Source of the DNA: Streptomyces sp. NBC_01296
GTDB lineage: Bacteria > Actinomycetota > Actinomycetes > Streptomycetales > Streptomycetaceae
Assembly: GCF_035984415.1 (NCBI RefSeq)
Contig: NZ_CP130720.1
Span: 2,232,001 to 2,296,000 of the forward strand
Length of the DNA: 64,000 nt
Direction: 5' to 3'
The notes under the pieces are model-generated. The model had not been told where the DNA came from. It ran no database searches and worked only from the letters and a program-made list of their open reading frames with translations. This document shows, piece by piece, positions 48,546-57,575 of the stretch; positions within the stretch are counted from its first letter, which is position 1, and each line of letters opens with the position of its first letter. The translations under genes and the position numbers were made by a program.

Positions 48546-51476
48546 TCAGGGCGCCGAGGAGGCGAGGGACGCGGAGAGTTCGCAGAGGGCGGCGCGGTTG
48601 GTGCGGCCCGTCTTGGTGCCGAGTGCGGCGATGTGCTTCTCGACCGTGCGCGGGGAGATGTAGAGGCGGTCGGCGATGTCCTTGTTGCCCAGGCGCTCCG
48701 CGAGGAGCCGGAAGACCTCGTACTCGCGGACGGTGACGCCCTGGGAGCGCAGGACGTCCGGGATCGTGCTCGAACCGGTGCGGCGCTGCTGGACCGGGGC
48801 GCCCATCCGGCGCAGGGCCGCGCGGCAGGCGCCCGCGACCGCGGCCACGCCGCCCTGGTGGAAGTGCTCCTCGACGCGGCGCAGCCAGGCGACCGGCTCG
48901 CCCCAGCCGTCCTCGTACGCCGCTTCCGCGATCAGCCGCAGGCCCAGGTGGAGCGCGGTGGGGTACGGGGCTGCGGCGCGCAGGGCCTCGGCCGCGGCGG
49001 CCGCGGCCTCCTCGGGGCGGCGTTCGCGGCCCAGCAGGACGGCGCCGGCGAAGAGGACGAACTGCCGGTTCCAGCGCATCCGCCCGGGTGCGGTGGCGGC
49101 GATCTCCTCGTACGCGGCGCGGTCGGCCTCCCCCGACAGCACGTCCAGGAGCAGGCCGATGCCGTACCGCCCGCTGAGGTAGTACGTACTGGGGTTGGTG
49201 TCCTCGAGGTCGGCGACGGCGCGCAGCTCGCGGACGGCGCCGGGCCGGTCCTCCTGCGTCAGCGCGCAGAAGGACCGGGCGAGGCCGCGGGTCAGCGGTT
49301 CCTCCTGGGAGCCGGCCCCGTCGCAGTCGGCGAACGCGGCCAGGGCGCTCTCCATCGCGGGCCGGTCGCCCCGGTGGGCCGCCATCGCCGCCCGGGCCAT
49401 CAGGACGTAGCGGGTGGCCGGGGCCAGCCGCAGGCGCTGTACGACGGCCAGGCACTCTTCGGCGGACTGCTGCGCGGCGGTGAACTCGGCCCGCAGGACG
49501 GCGTCGAGGATCATGATGCCGTCGATGGTGTAGACGATGGTGGCCGAGCCGAGCCGCTGGGCCTCGCTGCGGGCCGCCAGCAGCGGGGCGGTGGCGCCCT
49601 CGGTGAGCCAGTAGTTCCCGCCGATCCGGGTGAGCGCGTACATGCGCTGGAGCGGGAGCTGGTGCTGTTCGGCGGTCTGCAGGGCCGATTCCAGCAGGGC
49701 GGTGGCCTCGTCGAAGTCCCGTTCGCGGGCGAGGGTGGCGAGGAGTTCCAGGGACTGGCAGGCGACGGTCGCCAGACCGTGGCGCTGCGCCGCCTGGAGC
49801 GCGGAGTGGGCGAGTTTCTCGGCCAGTTGGGTGCGGTCCGGGCCGGGGGTGTCGAGTGCCAGGTAGGCGGCGGTCACATCGATCGAGGCGGTGCAGCGTT
49901 CGTCGGGCCGGGGCCCCAGGAGGGATCTGGCCTGGGATATCTGTCTGTTTCCGTCCTCCCAGCGGCCCGCGGTGTGGGCCACCTTGGCGAGCCGGGTGTG
50001 CAGCGCGGCGAGCCGGGAGGCGCTCAGGCCGCTGCCGCCGAGGGTGTGCAGGTTCTCCGCGAAGCCGAAGGCCCGGGCGAAGTCACCGGCTTCGGCGAGC
50101 GCGGGGAGCAGGGCCTCCAGGGCGTCGGTGCGCCCGGAGGGGTCCTGGCTGGCGGCGAGCAGCCGTTCGGCGCGGCTGAGCAGGGTGATCGCGGAGCCGA
50201 TCGCGCCGGCCGCGAGGGCGCGCAGGCCGGCGTCGGTGAACAGGCGGCCGGCCTCGGCCTCGTCGCCCGCCTGGGAGCGCAGCTCCGCGACGAGGGGGCA
50301 CCAGTCGCCCTCGAGGTCCGGGTAGAGCGCCTGCACGGCGTCCGCGGCGCGGCCGGACATCGTCGCCCGGTTGCCCGGTGTGAGCTGGGTGAGCAGGGCC
50401 TCGGCGGTGAGCGAGTGGCGGAACGCGTACCAGTCCGGGGCGGGTTCGTCGGGGACGACGAGCTGGGCCGCGACGCCGGCGTGCAGGTGGCTGAGCAGCC
50501 CGCGGTCGTCGATGCCGGTCATCCGCTGGAGCACGGTCAGCGGGAAGCGGCGGCCGATCACGGCGGCCGCGGACAGCAGGGTCAGCCCCTGCGGGCCGAG
50601 CCGGTCGATGCGGCGCAGGATCCCGCGGGCGAGGGCGGTGGACACGTCGCTGCGCAGGTCGCCGACCACGCGCCAGCCGTCCTCGAAGCGGACGAGGGCG
50701 CCGCTGCCGATCATGCCCTGGAGCAGCTCCTCGACGAGGAAGGGGCTGCCGGCGCTGTCGTCCCAGAGCCGGTCCAGGGCCTCCTGCGGCACCAGCTCCG
50801 GTTCGGTGTCCAGCTGGGCGGCGATGACCGCGCGAACCTCGGGCCGGGTGAGCGGGGCGAGTTCCAGTACGGTCCCCACGCCGCGCCGGCGGGCCGAGTC
50901 GGCCATGTCGAGCGCGTCGCAGGGCTCCGTACGGATCGTGGCCAGGAGCACGACGTTCGTGTACTCCAGGTTGTCCACCAGGTATTCGACGACCGCGAGC
51001 GTCTCGGGGTCGGCGTCGTGCAGGTCCTCCAGGAGCAGGAGCTGGCCGTGCTCCTTGCCGGTGGCGATGAGCAGCCGCAGGACGGCCTCGCCGAGGATGA
51101 CCATGGAGCTGTTGTTCTCGGCGTCGCTGCTCCAGTCCGGGATGATCCTGCCGAGCGCCGGCCGGTAGGGGCCCAGCGGCAGGTCGTCCAGGGAGGTTCC
51201 GTCGAGCGGACCGCTGCGGAACAGCGACATCAGCGCTTCGGTGAGTGGCCGGAAAGGGACGGTGGGGCCGGTGGTGCTGCTCCGGCCCCGCAGGGCCCGC
51301 ATGCCCGTGCCGAAGGCCATGCCCACGGCTTCGGCGGCGAGCCGGGACTTTCCGATTCCGGCCTCGCCGACGAGGAAGACGACCCCGCCGCGCCCTTCGC
51401 CCGCGTCGGCCAGTGCCTGCTTGATCTCCCGCAGTTGCGAGTCACGACCGACGATGTACCGCGAACGGGAACGCAT
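48546..51476 (-). CDS. Large ATP-binding LuxR-family regulator (LAL)
   Basis: A 976-residue regulator. The N-terminal STAND/AAA-type ATPase has Walker A GEAGIGKS at about 35-42 and a Walker-B-like LLLLEDLHDAD. A long TPR-like helical middle region follows, and a C-terminal GerE helix-turn-helix (EVFRLLAERLGNKDIADRLYISPRTVEKHIAALGTK in parts) binds DNA. LAL proteins are usual pathway activators in Streptomyces clusters. It lies directly downstream of the lanthipeptide genes on the same strand and is convergent with the NRPS transporter, so it could control either cluster. I saw no TTA codon. A TAGATT hexamer 7 bases before the ATG may be a -10 box of a near-leaderless transcript. Confidence 0.93.
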   Translation of the reverse strand: MRSRSRYIVGRDSQLREIKQALADAGEGRGGVVFLVGEAGIGKSRLAAEAVGMAFGTGMRALRGRSSTTGPTVPFRPLTEALMSLFRSGPLDGTSLDDLPLGPYRPALGRIIPDWSSDAENNSSMVILGEAVLRLLIATGKEHGQLLLLEDLHDADPETLAVVEYLVDNLEYTNVVLLATIRTEPCDALDMADSARRRGVGTVLELAPLTRPEVRAVIAAQLDTEPELVPQEALDRLWDDSAGSPFLVEELLQGMIGSGALVRFEDGWRVVGDLRSDVSTALARGILRRIDRLGPQGLTLLSAAAVIGRRFPLTVLQRMTGIDDRGLLSHLHAGVAAQLVVPDEPAPDWYAFRHSLTAEALLTQLTPGNRATMSGRAADAVQALYPDLEGDWCPLVAELRSQAGDEAEAGRLFTDAGLRALAAGAIGSAITLLSRAERLLAASQDPSGRTDALEALLPALAEAGDFARAFGFAENLHTLGGSGLSASRLAALHTRLAKVAHTAGRWEDGNRQISQARSLLGPRPDERCTASIDVTAAYLALDTPGPDRTQLAEKLAHSALQAAQRHGLATVACQSLELLATLARERDFDEATALLESALQTAEQHQLPLQRMYALTRIGGNYWLTEGATAPLLAARSEAQRLGSATIVYTIDGIMILDAVLRAEFTAAQQSAEECLAVVQRLRLAPATRYVLMARAAMAAHRGDRPAMESALAAFADCDGAGSQEEPLTRGLARSFCALTQEDRPGAVRELRAVADLEDTNPSTYYLSGRYGIGLLLDVLSGEADRAAYEEIAATAPGRMRWNRQFVLFAGAVLLGRERRPEEAAAAAAEALRAAAPYPTALHLGLRLIAEAAYEDGWGEPVAWLRRVEEHFHQGGVAAVAGACRAALRRMGAPVQQRRTGSSTIPDVLRSQGVTVREYEVFRLLAERLGNKDIADRLYISPRTVEKHIAALGTKTGRTNRAALCELSASLASSAP

Positions 51477-51548
51477 GTCCGCAATCTAGTTCATGTGAAC
51501 GGCTCATTGTGCGACGAAAGTTGGCCGTTTCGAACAAGGGCGGCGTGG

Positions 51549-51581
51549 AGATCCGGGAAAGATCCGGAGAAGATCGGACAC
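51549..51581 (-). promoter_or_regulatory. Three 11-bp direct repeats upstream of the LAL gene
   Basis: Three copies of an 11-base unit beginning AGATCCGG (third copy AGATCGG) lie in phase 73-105 bases before the regulator start. One helical turn per unit fits a regulator binding side by side, as SARP-type activators do. A second element, GTTCA-TG-TGAAC (51489-51500), overlaps the probable promoter. No binder is known. Confidence 0.4.
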
Positions 51582-51606
51582 GGACCGCCGGGTGACGGGA
51601 GGCTGG

Positions 51607-51837
51607 CTACCAGGTGACGTTCGGGGCCGAGACGCTGGTGTCGATCGAGCTCAGGGTGATCACGATGCCGCTGGTGAGCACCACACCGGCCAGAGCACGG
51701 GCCCGGGCGCACGCCTTGTTCCGACCCGACAGGGTGATCCCGCCGGCCGGGTCCTCGATCCGCGCCTCGGCCGCGGCGTCGGCGGCGGCCTCGTCGGCGG
51801 CGGTGACGGACTGGGCGTTGACCTGGGACTTCTGCAT
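51607..51837 (-). CDS. Putative class II lanthipeptide precursor
   Basis: A 76-residue peptide encoded 41 bases downstream of the LanM gene, with a GAGAAAGG site before its ATG. Residues 1-33 look like a leader: acidic and Ala-rich, ending EDPAGG, a double-glycine motif. The remaining 43 residues hold one cysteine (Cys43) and eleven Ser/Thr, nine of them in the hydrophobic C-terminal half (LTSGIVITLSS, then DTSVS, ending APNVTW). A normal lanthipeptide core has several cysteines, mostly C-terminal to the Ser/Thr, so at most one thioether ring could form here, and in the less common direction. No protease or LanT-type exporter is encoded nearby. The call depends on the LanM next to it. Confidence 0.65.
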   Translation of the reverse strand: MQKSQVNAQSVTAADEAAADAAAEARIEDPAGGITLSGRNKACARARALAGVVLTSGIVITLSSIDTSVSAPNVTW

Positions 51838-51878
51838 GGTGGTGAGTACCTTTCTCGTTGCCTGATGGGGAGTGGCGC

Positions 51879-54800
51879 TCAGTGCTGACGTGCTGCGGTG
51901 CAGAGGTGCCGATCGGGTTCGAACAGCAGGACGGACGGGACGGCCTCCGGGAAGCCCAGCCTGAGCAGGGCGTATCCGATCCCGGAGAGCCCGGTGAGGA
52001 AACCGGGCGAAGGTACGTGGTCGGGGGTGCCGCAGCGGTGGCCGTGGTCCTCGAGCCGCCCGAGGACCTCCCCGGCGCGGTGGCCGAGTGCGGCCCGGGC
52101 CCCCTCGTGGCCCTGCCCGGCGAGGACGCCGAGCAGCTCCAGGGAGCCGAGGGCGCCGTGGTGCAGGCTGAGGTCGGGGGACTCGAAGGGCGCACCCGAC
52201 AGGGCGGCACACCGGTCGAGTCCTGCCGGGGGGAGGTCGGCGCCTAGTACGTCGGCGGCGGCCAGCGCGGTGCCCGCGAGGCCGGTGTGCCAGCCGAGGT
52301 CCGTGGGGCGGCGCAGCGCTTCGTCCAGCGCCGCGCGCAGCAGCGCGGCACCGGTGCGGGCATACGCGGCATCCGGCGCTCCCGCCTCCTGCGAGGCGGC
52401 GGCGTGGCGCAGCAGGGCCCAGCCGATTCCGGCGTCGCCGTGGGAGAAGCCGGGGTCCGCCGGGCGCTGTTCGGCGAGCCGCTTCTCGGCCCGGACCAGC
52501 AGCCGGTCGGCGAGCCGCCGGGCCACTGCTCCGGCCCCGGCCCCGTACGTGCGCTGCGCGGCGACGGCGGCGGCCAGGGCGCCGGCGAGGCCGTCGGCCA
52601 GATCGGCCGGCCCTTCGGCGCCCTCCTCGGCGCCCTCCAGCGCGTCGGCCTCGGCGGCGCGTTCCAGGGCGGCGAGGGCGTCGGGCAGGCAGTCGCCCAG
52701 GCCCTCGCCGAGCAGCGGGGCCAGCCGGGCCACGGTGTAGACGATGCCGCCGAGCCCGTGCAGGGCGCCGGGTCCCACCGCGGCGCCCAGCCCGGGGTTC
52801 GCGGCCAGCGTCGCGAGCAGCGCGGGCAGCGGCCGTACGGCCTGCCGGGCCAGCGCGGTGTACCGCTCGGCTCCGGTCAGGGCGCCGAGCTGGGCCAGGA
52901 ACAGCGCCACCCCGCAGTAGCCCTGGGCGAGGCCGCCGCCCATCGGCAGGACGGCCCAGTGCTCGCCGGCCACCTGCTCCAGGCCGAGCCAGTTGACCCG
53001 CCCGCCGCCGTGCACCGCCCGGGCCGCGATCTCGTCCGCGATCCCGCAGGCCGCGGCCAGCAGCCGGGACGGCTCGGGTACGACGGCCGGCGCGGCGGGC
53101 CCGGCGAGGGTCGAACGGGGGCCGCCGACGCTGAGGTTGGCCCCGGTGACGGCGAGCGTCGCCGAGATGATCCACTCCTGGTCGTGGCGGTCCACCTCCC
53201 CCATGGCCGCGATCTTGTCGCGGGCGGAGCGCAGGCTCGGGGCCGGCAGCACCCCGTCGAGGCGGGTGCCCCGGGAGGTGCGCAGTGCGGTGTCGGCGGG
53301 GTGGTGGAAGAAGAGCGGTACGTCCCCGGACCACAGGTCGGCGATCTCGTCCTCGATCAGCCGCTGGCGGGCCGGGTCGTGCTCGGACTCCGCCCAGAGC
53401 ACGGCGAGCACCGCGTCGCGGGTCAGGGCGTCGCGCAGCACGTCGGGGTGCGTGGACTCGTCCAGCAGGGTCGTGTAGAGGCGGGTCGAGCGGGCGATCA
53501 GGCGCCCGGGGCTGGTGGCCCAGCGGGCCAGCAGACCGCCGTCACCGGCGCCGCCCTCCTCGCCGCCCTCTGCGCCGCCGTCACCGGCGCCGCCCAGGAG
53601 TTCGGCCCGGTGCTCGGCGATGGCGTCGTACCCGGCCCGGAACCCCTCCAGCAGCGCCGCCCGGTGGTCGGCGTGGCCGGCCGCCCGGCCCTGCGGCGCC
53701 GGCCGGTTCTGCCCGGCCGCGCTGGCCACCGGGCCGCGCAGCAGCCGCATCCCGTCCGTCCCGGCGGCCTCCCAGCGCAGTCCGTCGCTGGGGTACGAGC
53801 CGCCGTCCCCGCCGCCCAGCGCCGAGATGTCCATGGCGCCGTTCTCGCCGATCAGCAGGCTCGGCAGCAGGCAGGTGCGGTACACCGAGGAGGCAAGGGC
53901 GTCCGCCGCCGGGTCGGAGCCGCAGGTCACGGCCGCCGGCAGACCGGAGTGGAGCAGGGTCTCGGCGTCCACCAGGACCGGCTGGTCACCGCAGGCGATG
54001 ACGTTCTCGTAGTGCATGTCCACGCCGTCGACCGCGTAGAGGAGGGCGAGCAGCGCGCCCTGGCGCCGGTAGAACCGGTCCAGTTCGGTGGGCGAGGCGC
54101 ACCAGCCGTGCTCGATGAACTCCAGCCAGCCGTACCCGTCGCCGCGCACCGAGCGGGGGGTCCGCAACCCCAGGCCCGGCACCTTGCCGTTGGCCCAGCC
54201 CACCGCCCGGTCCAGCAGGACGTGCTGGTCCAGCGGCCGGGGCTTGTAGACGACGGTCGCCCCGTCGGCGAAGCCCAGCAGGGCCACGGACCGGTTGCCC
54301 TGGTGGACGTCGCCCCGGCCGAGGTCGACCCGTACGAGGGCGCCCGGGTCGCGGCCGTGCAGCAGCCCCTCGACGATCGCCGCCCGGTCGGCGGTGAAGC
54401 GGTCCAGCAGCTCCACCGTGGCCGAGGCCGCGAGGCCGCAGGTCTGGCCCAGCATCCGCGCCAGCACCGGGTAGTGGGTGAACAGTTCGGCGAGGCCCCG
54501 ACGGGTGCCGAGCCGGGCCAGGAAGGCCGCGAACCGCTCCCGCGGGGTCTCCCCGGCCAACAGGCCCTGCGTACGGGCCCGGTGGAGTTCCCGGACCAGG
54601 GTGCGGGCGGACTGCCGGATCAGCCGGTCGCCGAGCCGCTCCTCGAACGCGGTCCGCACGGCGCCGAGTTCGCCCCCGGCGAGGTCGATGTCCGCGGCCG
54701 CCTCCGCCCAGGCGGCTGCGATCAGGGGGCGCAGTGCGGGCAGGAACACCGCGGCGCCGTCCGTGTCCGCCGACGCGGAGACCGGCCGGCCGGCCTGTGC

Positions 54801-55118
54801 GGGGGCCTCGGCCACCCTCTGCTCGATGTACCGGGCCCACTGCGGCTTGGCCGTACGGGCCGCCAGCCGGCCGGGGGCCTCCGCCGCGAGGGCGTACGCC
54901 ACGTCCTCGCCGGCTCCCAGGCCCGCCAGCCGGGCCGCGAAGCCCTCCGTGTCCCCCAGGGACCACGAGGCCGGTCGGCCGTGGGGGGCGTCGGCCGGTG
55001 CGGGTACCGGGGTACCCGGGGCGGCGAGCCGCTCCCGCAGGTTCAGGGCCCGGGCCCACCAGGAGGGGGCCAGGCCGCCGACCTGGGTTTCTTCGGCGGT
55101 GGTGGCGGTGTCAGTCAC
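51879..55118 (-). CDS. lanM: LanM-type lanthipeptide synthetase with His in place of zinc Cys
   Basis: A 1079-residue class II synthetase. The N-terminal dehydratase domain (about 130-600) keeps the kinase-like residues: Lys in VVYKPRP, DMHYEN, and VDAETL, plus the RLIARSTRLY elimination region. The C-terminal LanC-like domain (about 690-1075) has GFSHGDAGIGWALL and the fold-defining Gly motifs. However, the motif normally W-C-x-G reads GWHTG (His944), and the normal C-H-G reads LHHGALG (His986-His987). All cysteine zinc ligands are thus His, giving a possible His3 site or a dead cyclase. It starts with GTG at 55118 and no good ribosome site. It transcribes toward the precursor gene. Confidence 0.9.
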   Translation of the reverse strand: MTDTATTAEETQVGGLAPSWWARALNLRERLAAPGTPVPAPADAPHGRPASWSLGDTEGFAARLAGLGAGEDVAYALAAEAPGRLAARTAKPQWARYIEQRVAEAPAQAGRPVSASADTDGAAVFLPALRPLIAAAWAEAAADIDLAGGELGAVRTAFEERLGDRLIRQSARTLVRELHRARTQGLLAGETPRERFAAFLARLGTRRGLAELFTHYPVLARMLGQTCGLAASATVELLDRFTADRAAIVEGLLHGRDPGALVRVDLGRGDVHQGNRSVALLGFADGATVVYKPRPLDQHVLLDRAVGWANGKVPGLGLRTPRSVRGDGYGWLEFIEHGWCASPTELDRFYRRQGALLALLYAVDGVDMHYENVIACGDQPVLVDAETLLHSGLPAAVTCGSDPAADALASSVYRTCLLPSLLIGENGAMDISALGGGDGGSYPSDGLRWEAAGTDGMRLLRGPVASAAGQNRPAPQGRAAGHADHRAALLEGFRAGYDAIAEHRAELLGGAGDGGAEGGEEGGAGDGGLLARWATSPGRLIARSTRLYTTLLDESTHPDVLRDALTRDAVLAVLWAESEHDPARQRLIEDEIADLWSGDVPLFFHHPADTALRTSRGTRLDGVLPAPSLRSARDKIAAMGEVDRHDQEWIISATLAVTGANLSVGGPRSTLAGPAAPAVVPEPSRLLAAACGIADEIAARAVHGGGRVNWLGLEQVAGEHWAVLPMGGGLAQGYCGVALFLAQLGALTGAERYTALARQAVRPLPALLATLAANPGLGAAVGPGALHGLGGIVYTVARLAPLLGEGLGDCLPDALAALERAAEADALEGAEEGAEGPADLADGLAGALAAAVAAQRTYGAGAGAVARRLADRLLVRAEKRLAEQRPADPGFSHGDAGIGWALLRHAAASQEAGAPDAAYARTGAALLRAALDEALRRPTDLGWHTGLAGTALAAADVLGADLPPAGLDRCAALSGAPFESPDLSLHHGALGSLELLGVLAGQGHEGARAALGHRAGEVLGRLEDHGHRCGTPDHVPSPGFLTGLSGIGYALLRLGFPEAVPSVLLFEPDRHLCTAARQH

Positions 55119-55151
55119 AGGAGAAAACTCGCAGAGCGCGGGGCCGCGCGC

Positions 55152-55170
55152 ATGGGGGCCGATCCCCCAT
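55152..55170. promoter_or_regulatory. Inverted repeat upstream of lanM in the 320-bp divergent region
   Basis: ATGGGGG and CCCCCAT are separated by 5 bases, 34 bases before the LanM start. A related GTGGGG/CCCCAC pair occurs at 55329-55354. The region 55119-55438 separates lanM from the two divergent LuxR genes and shows no gene of its own. The repeats are candidate operators only. Confidence 0.35.
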
Positions 55171-55438
55171 ATTCCGCGGAGCCGCCCCCATGGCCCCCGC
55201 GGGCCCGGCGTACGGGTGGTGCGGCGGCGGTCGGGCGGGGTGGCCGCGCCCCGGTTGCGGCAGGTCGCCGGCCGCCTCGAGGGCTGCCTGTGCAGGATCC
55301 GTGCCTGCGGAAGGGCGCGTTCACGAATGTGGGGGCCGCGGCCCGATGCCCCACCCGGCCGGTGGCCCGCAGCCTGTGTCCAGTGCCCCTTCCGCCCGTC
55401 CGGCTACCCCGGCCGGCGGATGATCATCGGAGGACCTG

Positions 55439-56074
55439 GTGGGAGTACCCGTCCCTGTCGACGTCATCGCATTCGACCCCGTGCTGGAAGCCGGAACCAA
55501 GAGCACCCTGTTCGCCTGCCCGGAGTTGTGCCTGACGGCACCGGGCGGCGCACCGCGGGTCGTGGTCATGACCGTGGACCAGGTCGGCCGGCCGGAGCTC
55601 GACGTCCTGCGCACCGTCCGCGACGCCCCGGCCCGCCCCGATGTGGTGCTGGTGGCGGGCGAGTTGGCGCCCGACGGCGCCCTGCACGCCATAGCGGCCG
55701 GCGCCCGCGGGCTGCTGCGCCGCCGCGAGGCGGACGTCAATCGGCTCTCGCGCGCCGTACTGGCCGCCTCCCGCGGCGACTGCACGCTGCCGCCGGATCT
55801 GCTGGACCGGCTGCTGGAGCGCTCCGGCGCCGGCGGCCGGGCGGGCAGCGGGTCCGACGGGGGTACGGACCCGTGGGCGGCGGCGGGCCTGAGCGACCGG
55901 GAGCGCAGCGTGCTGCGCCTGGTCGCCGACGGCCACGAGACGAACGAGATAGCCAAGCAGCTGTGCTACTCGCCGCGCACCGTGACGAGCGTCGTCCACG
56001 ACATCACCCAGCGGTTCCGGCTGCGCAACCGCGCGCACGCGGTCGCCTACGCCCTGCGGGTGGGCCTGCTGTGA
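55439..56074 (+). CDS. LuxR/GerE-family regulator with degenerate receiver-like domain
   Basis: A 211-residue regulator. The N-terminal half (about 1-110) reads like a receiver-type alpha/beta domain (VVVMTVDQVGRPELDVLRTVRD, VVLVAGEL) without the phospho-acceptor acidic cluster. The GerE helix-turn-helix starts at about 150: LSDRERSVLRLVADGHETNEIAKQL, then YSPRTVTSVVHDI. The GTG start has GGAGGA five bases upstream. It is divergent from lanM and overlaps the next regulator gene (GTGA), with which it shares the C-terminal RNRAHAVA segment. It probably controls the lanthipeptide locus. Confidence 0.88.
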   Translation: MGVPVPVDVIAFDPVLEAGTKSTLFACPELCLTAPGGAPRVVVMTVDQVGRPELDVLRTVRDAPARPDVVLVAGELAPDGALHAIAAGARGLLRRREADVNRLSRAVLAASRGDCTLPPDLLDRLLERSGAGGRAGSGSDGGTDPWAAAGLSDRERSVLRLVADGHETNEIAKQLCYSPRTVTSVVHDITQRFRLRNRAHAVAYALRVGLL

Positions 56075-56490
56075 GCGCCGTCGCCGAACTCACGCGCGAG
56101 ACCGCGCCCGTACGGGTCCCCGCGGCGCCGGACCGGCTGAGCCTGCTGCGCCAGGCCGGGGACGGCCGGATGCCGTACCCGGCCCTGGTCCGCCTGCTCG
56201 GCGCGGCCACGACCGCCGGAACGGCCATCGACACCGCCGCCGCCGGAACGGCCACCGCGAGCGCACCGGGGCCCCGGTGCGCGGCGCCGCCGGACGCCCC
56301 CCGGCTCACGGCCCGCCAGACCGCGGTGCTCACGCTGATGGCGGAGGGCCATGGCAACGCGGTGATCGCCCGCACCCTGTCCTGCTCGGAGCACACGGTC
56401 AAGAACGTGATCTACGAGCTGATGTCCCGCCTCCAGGCCCGCAACCGCGCCCACGCCGTGGCCTGCGCGGTCCGGCACAGCCTCATCTGA
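56071..56490 (+). CDS. Small LuxR/GerE-family DNA-binding protein
   Basis: A 139-residue protein from a GTG that overlaps the upstream stop. Residues 1-65 are Ala/Pro-rich and probably disordered. Residues 75-135 form a GerE-type helix-turn-helix (LTARQTAVLTLMAEGHGNAVIARTL, CSEHTVKNVIYELM) ending RNRAHAVACAVRHSLI, clearly paralogous to the C-terminus of the preceding regulator. With no sensory domain it may form a heterodimer with that protein. Confidence 0.85.
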   Translation: MSAVAELTRETAPVRVPAAPDRLSLLRQAGDGRMPYPALVRLLGAATTAGTAIDTAAAGTATASAPGPRCAAPPDAPRLTARQTAVLTLMAEGHGNAVIARTLSCSEHTVKNVIYELMSRLQARNRAHAVACAVRHSLI

Positions 56491-56566
56491 GGCGTTGGCC
56501 GGAAAGCCGCCCTTGCCCGCGTTGCCGCGGGTGTACGGTCAACGCGCAAACACTGGACGGGGGTTG

Positions 56567-57556
56567 ATGGGCTTGGCCGGGACGGGCGGCGAATTTCGCC
56601 ACTGGGTGGAGCGGGCGGCGCTGGCGCTGATGGCCACGTCGGGCGTGGTGGTCCTGCTGGCCGATCTCTTCGGCTGGCTCGATGCGCTGGCTCCGGGAGG
56701 CGCCCTTCCCAAGGTCACGCTGCTCATCCTGAGCACGGTGACGGTGTTCCTCCTGCTCGAGCTCGACCGACTGAAGAAGCTCGACACCGTCCAGCAGAAG
56801 ATGGACGCGCTGGGCCCCGAGGTGAACGAGAAGGTCACCACCCTGGAGACCAGCGTCGGCACGAAGTTCACCGCTCTGGAGACCAGCGTCGCCGCGCAGA
56901 TCACCGCCCTGACCGTGAACGTCGAGGCGCACCTCTCCAAGCTGGACATCGACGCCATCGCCCAGCGCCTCAAGCGGCAGCACTACGGCGGCGTGGTCGG
57001 GGTCCACAGCCGCTTCCCCGAAGACGTGTTCACCGGGTTCCTCGAGCGCGCAGGGGAGGAGCTGGTGATCCTGCAGACCTGGATCCCCAACCTGCACCAC
57101 CTCAGGTCCGCCTTGCGCAAGGTGCTCGTCGATCAGCAGGTCAGCGTGCGCATCCTGCTGCTGCACCCCTCCTCGCCGGTGGCGGGGCTGCGCGACGAGG
57201 CGCTCAGGGCGGTGCGGGATCCGGCACTCGCGGTGAACGTGAAGGCGAGCGTCGAGTCCTGCCTCGCCGGACTCGCCCAGCTGAACGGGGACCTTCCCGC
57301 CGAGAGCCGGGCGCGCCTCCAGGTGCGGGTCTACAACTCCCTGCCGTCCATCGCCGTGTTCAAGGTCGACCAGCATTTTCTGGTCAGTTCGTTCCTGCAC
57401 GGCCAACTCGCCATCGATTCCACTCAGATCGAGATCGACGGCGGCGACACCGTCATGGGCGAAGAGGTCCAGCAGGAGCTGCGCACGCTGTGGAGCATCG
57501 GCAAGGACGTGGATCTCCTCGACTGGCGCACGTCGGTGGCAAGCATCAGCCTGTGA
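56567..57556 (+). CDS. Membrane-anchored coiled-coil protein with C-terminal alpha/beta domain
   Basis: A 329-residue protein. Two membrane helices lie at about 12-35 and 45-66. A coiled coil at about 66-125 contains near-repeats of TxLETSV. The C-terminal 190-residue domain includes EELVILQTWIPNL and VRILLLHPSSPVAGLRDEA, with a faint likeness to phospholipase-D-like folds, though a full HKD motif is not visible. ATG 56567 is chosen because the upstream in-frame ATG would add a stretch without family character. The next gene begins 19 bases after its stop, so the two probably work together. I cannot name the family. Confidence 0.7.
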   Translation: MGLAGTGGEFRHWVERAALALMATSGVVVLLADLFGWLDALAPGGALPKVTLLILSTVTVFLLLELDRLKKLDTVQQKMDALGPEVNEKVTTLETSVGTKFTALETSVAAQITALTVNVEAHLSKLDIDAIAQRLKRQHYGGVVGVHSRFPEDVFTGFLERAGEELVILQTWIPNLHHLRSALRKVLVDQQVSVRILLLHPSSPVAGLRDEALRAVRDPALAVNVKASVESCLAGLAQLNGDLPAESRARLQVRVYNSLPSIAVFKVDQHFLVSSFLHGQLAIDSTQIEIDGGDTVMGEEVQQELRTLWSIGKDVDLLDWRTSVASISL

Positions 57557-57575
57557 TCCACGGAAAGGTACGGCC

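Noticed and set aside
55119..55438. Additional short precursor peptide gene in the lanM upstream gap
   Set aside because: The open frames here are GC-bias shadows without ribosome sites or a leader/core pattern.
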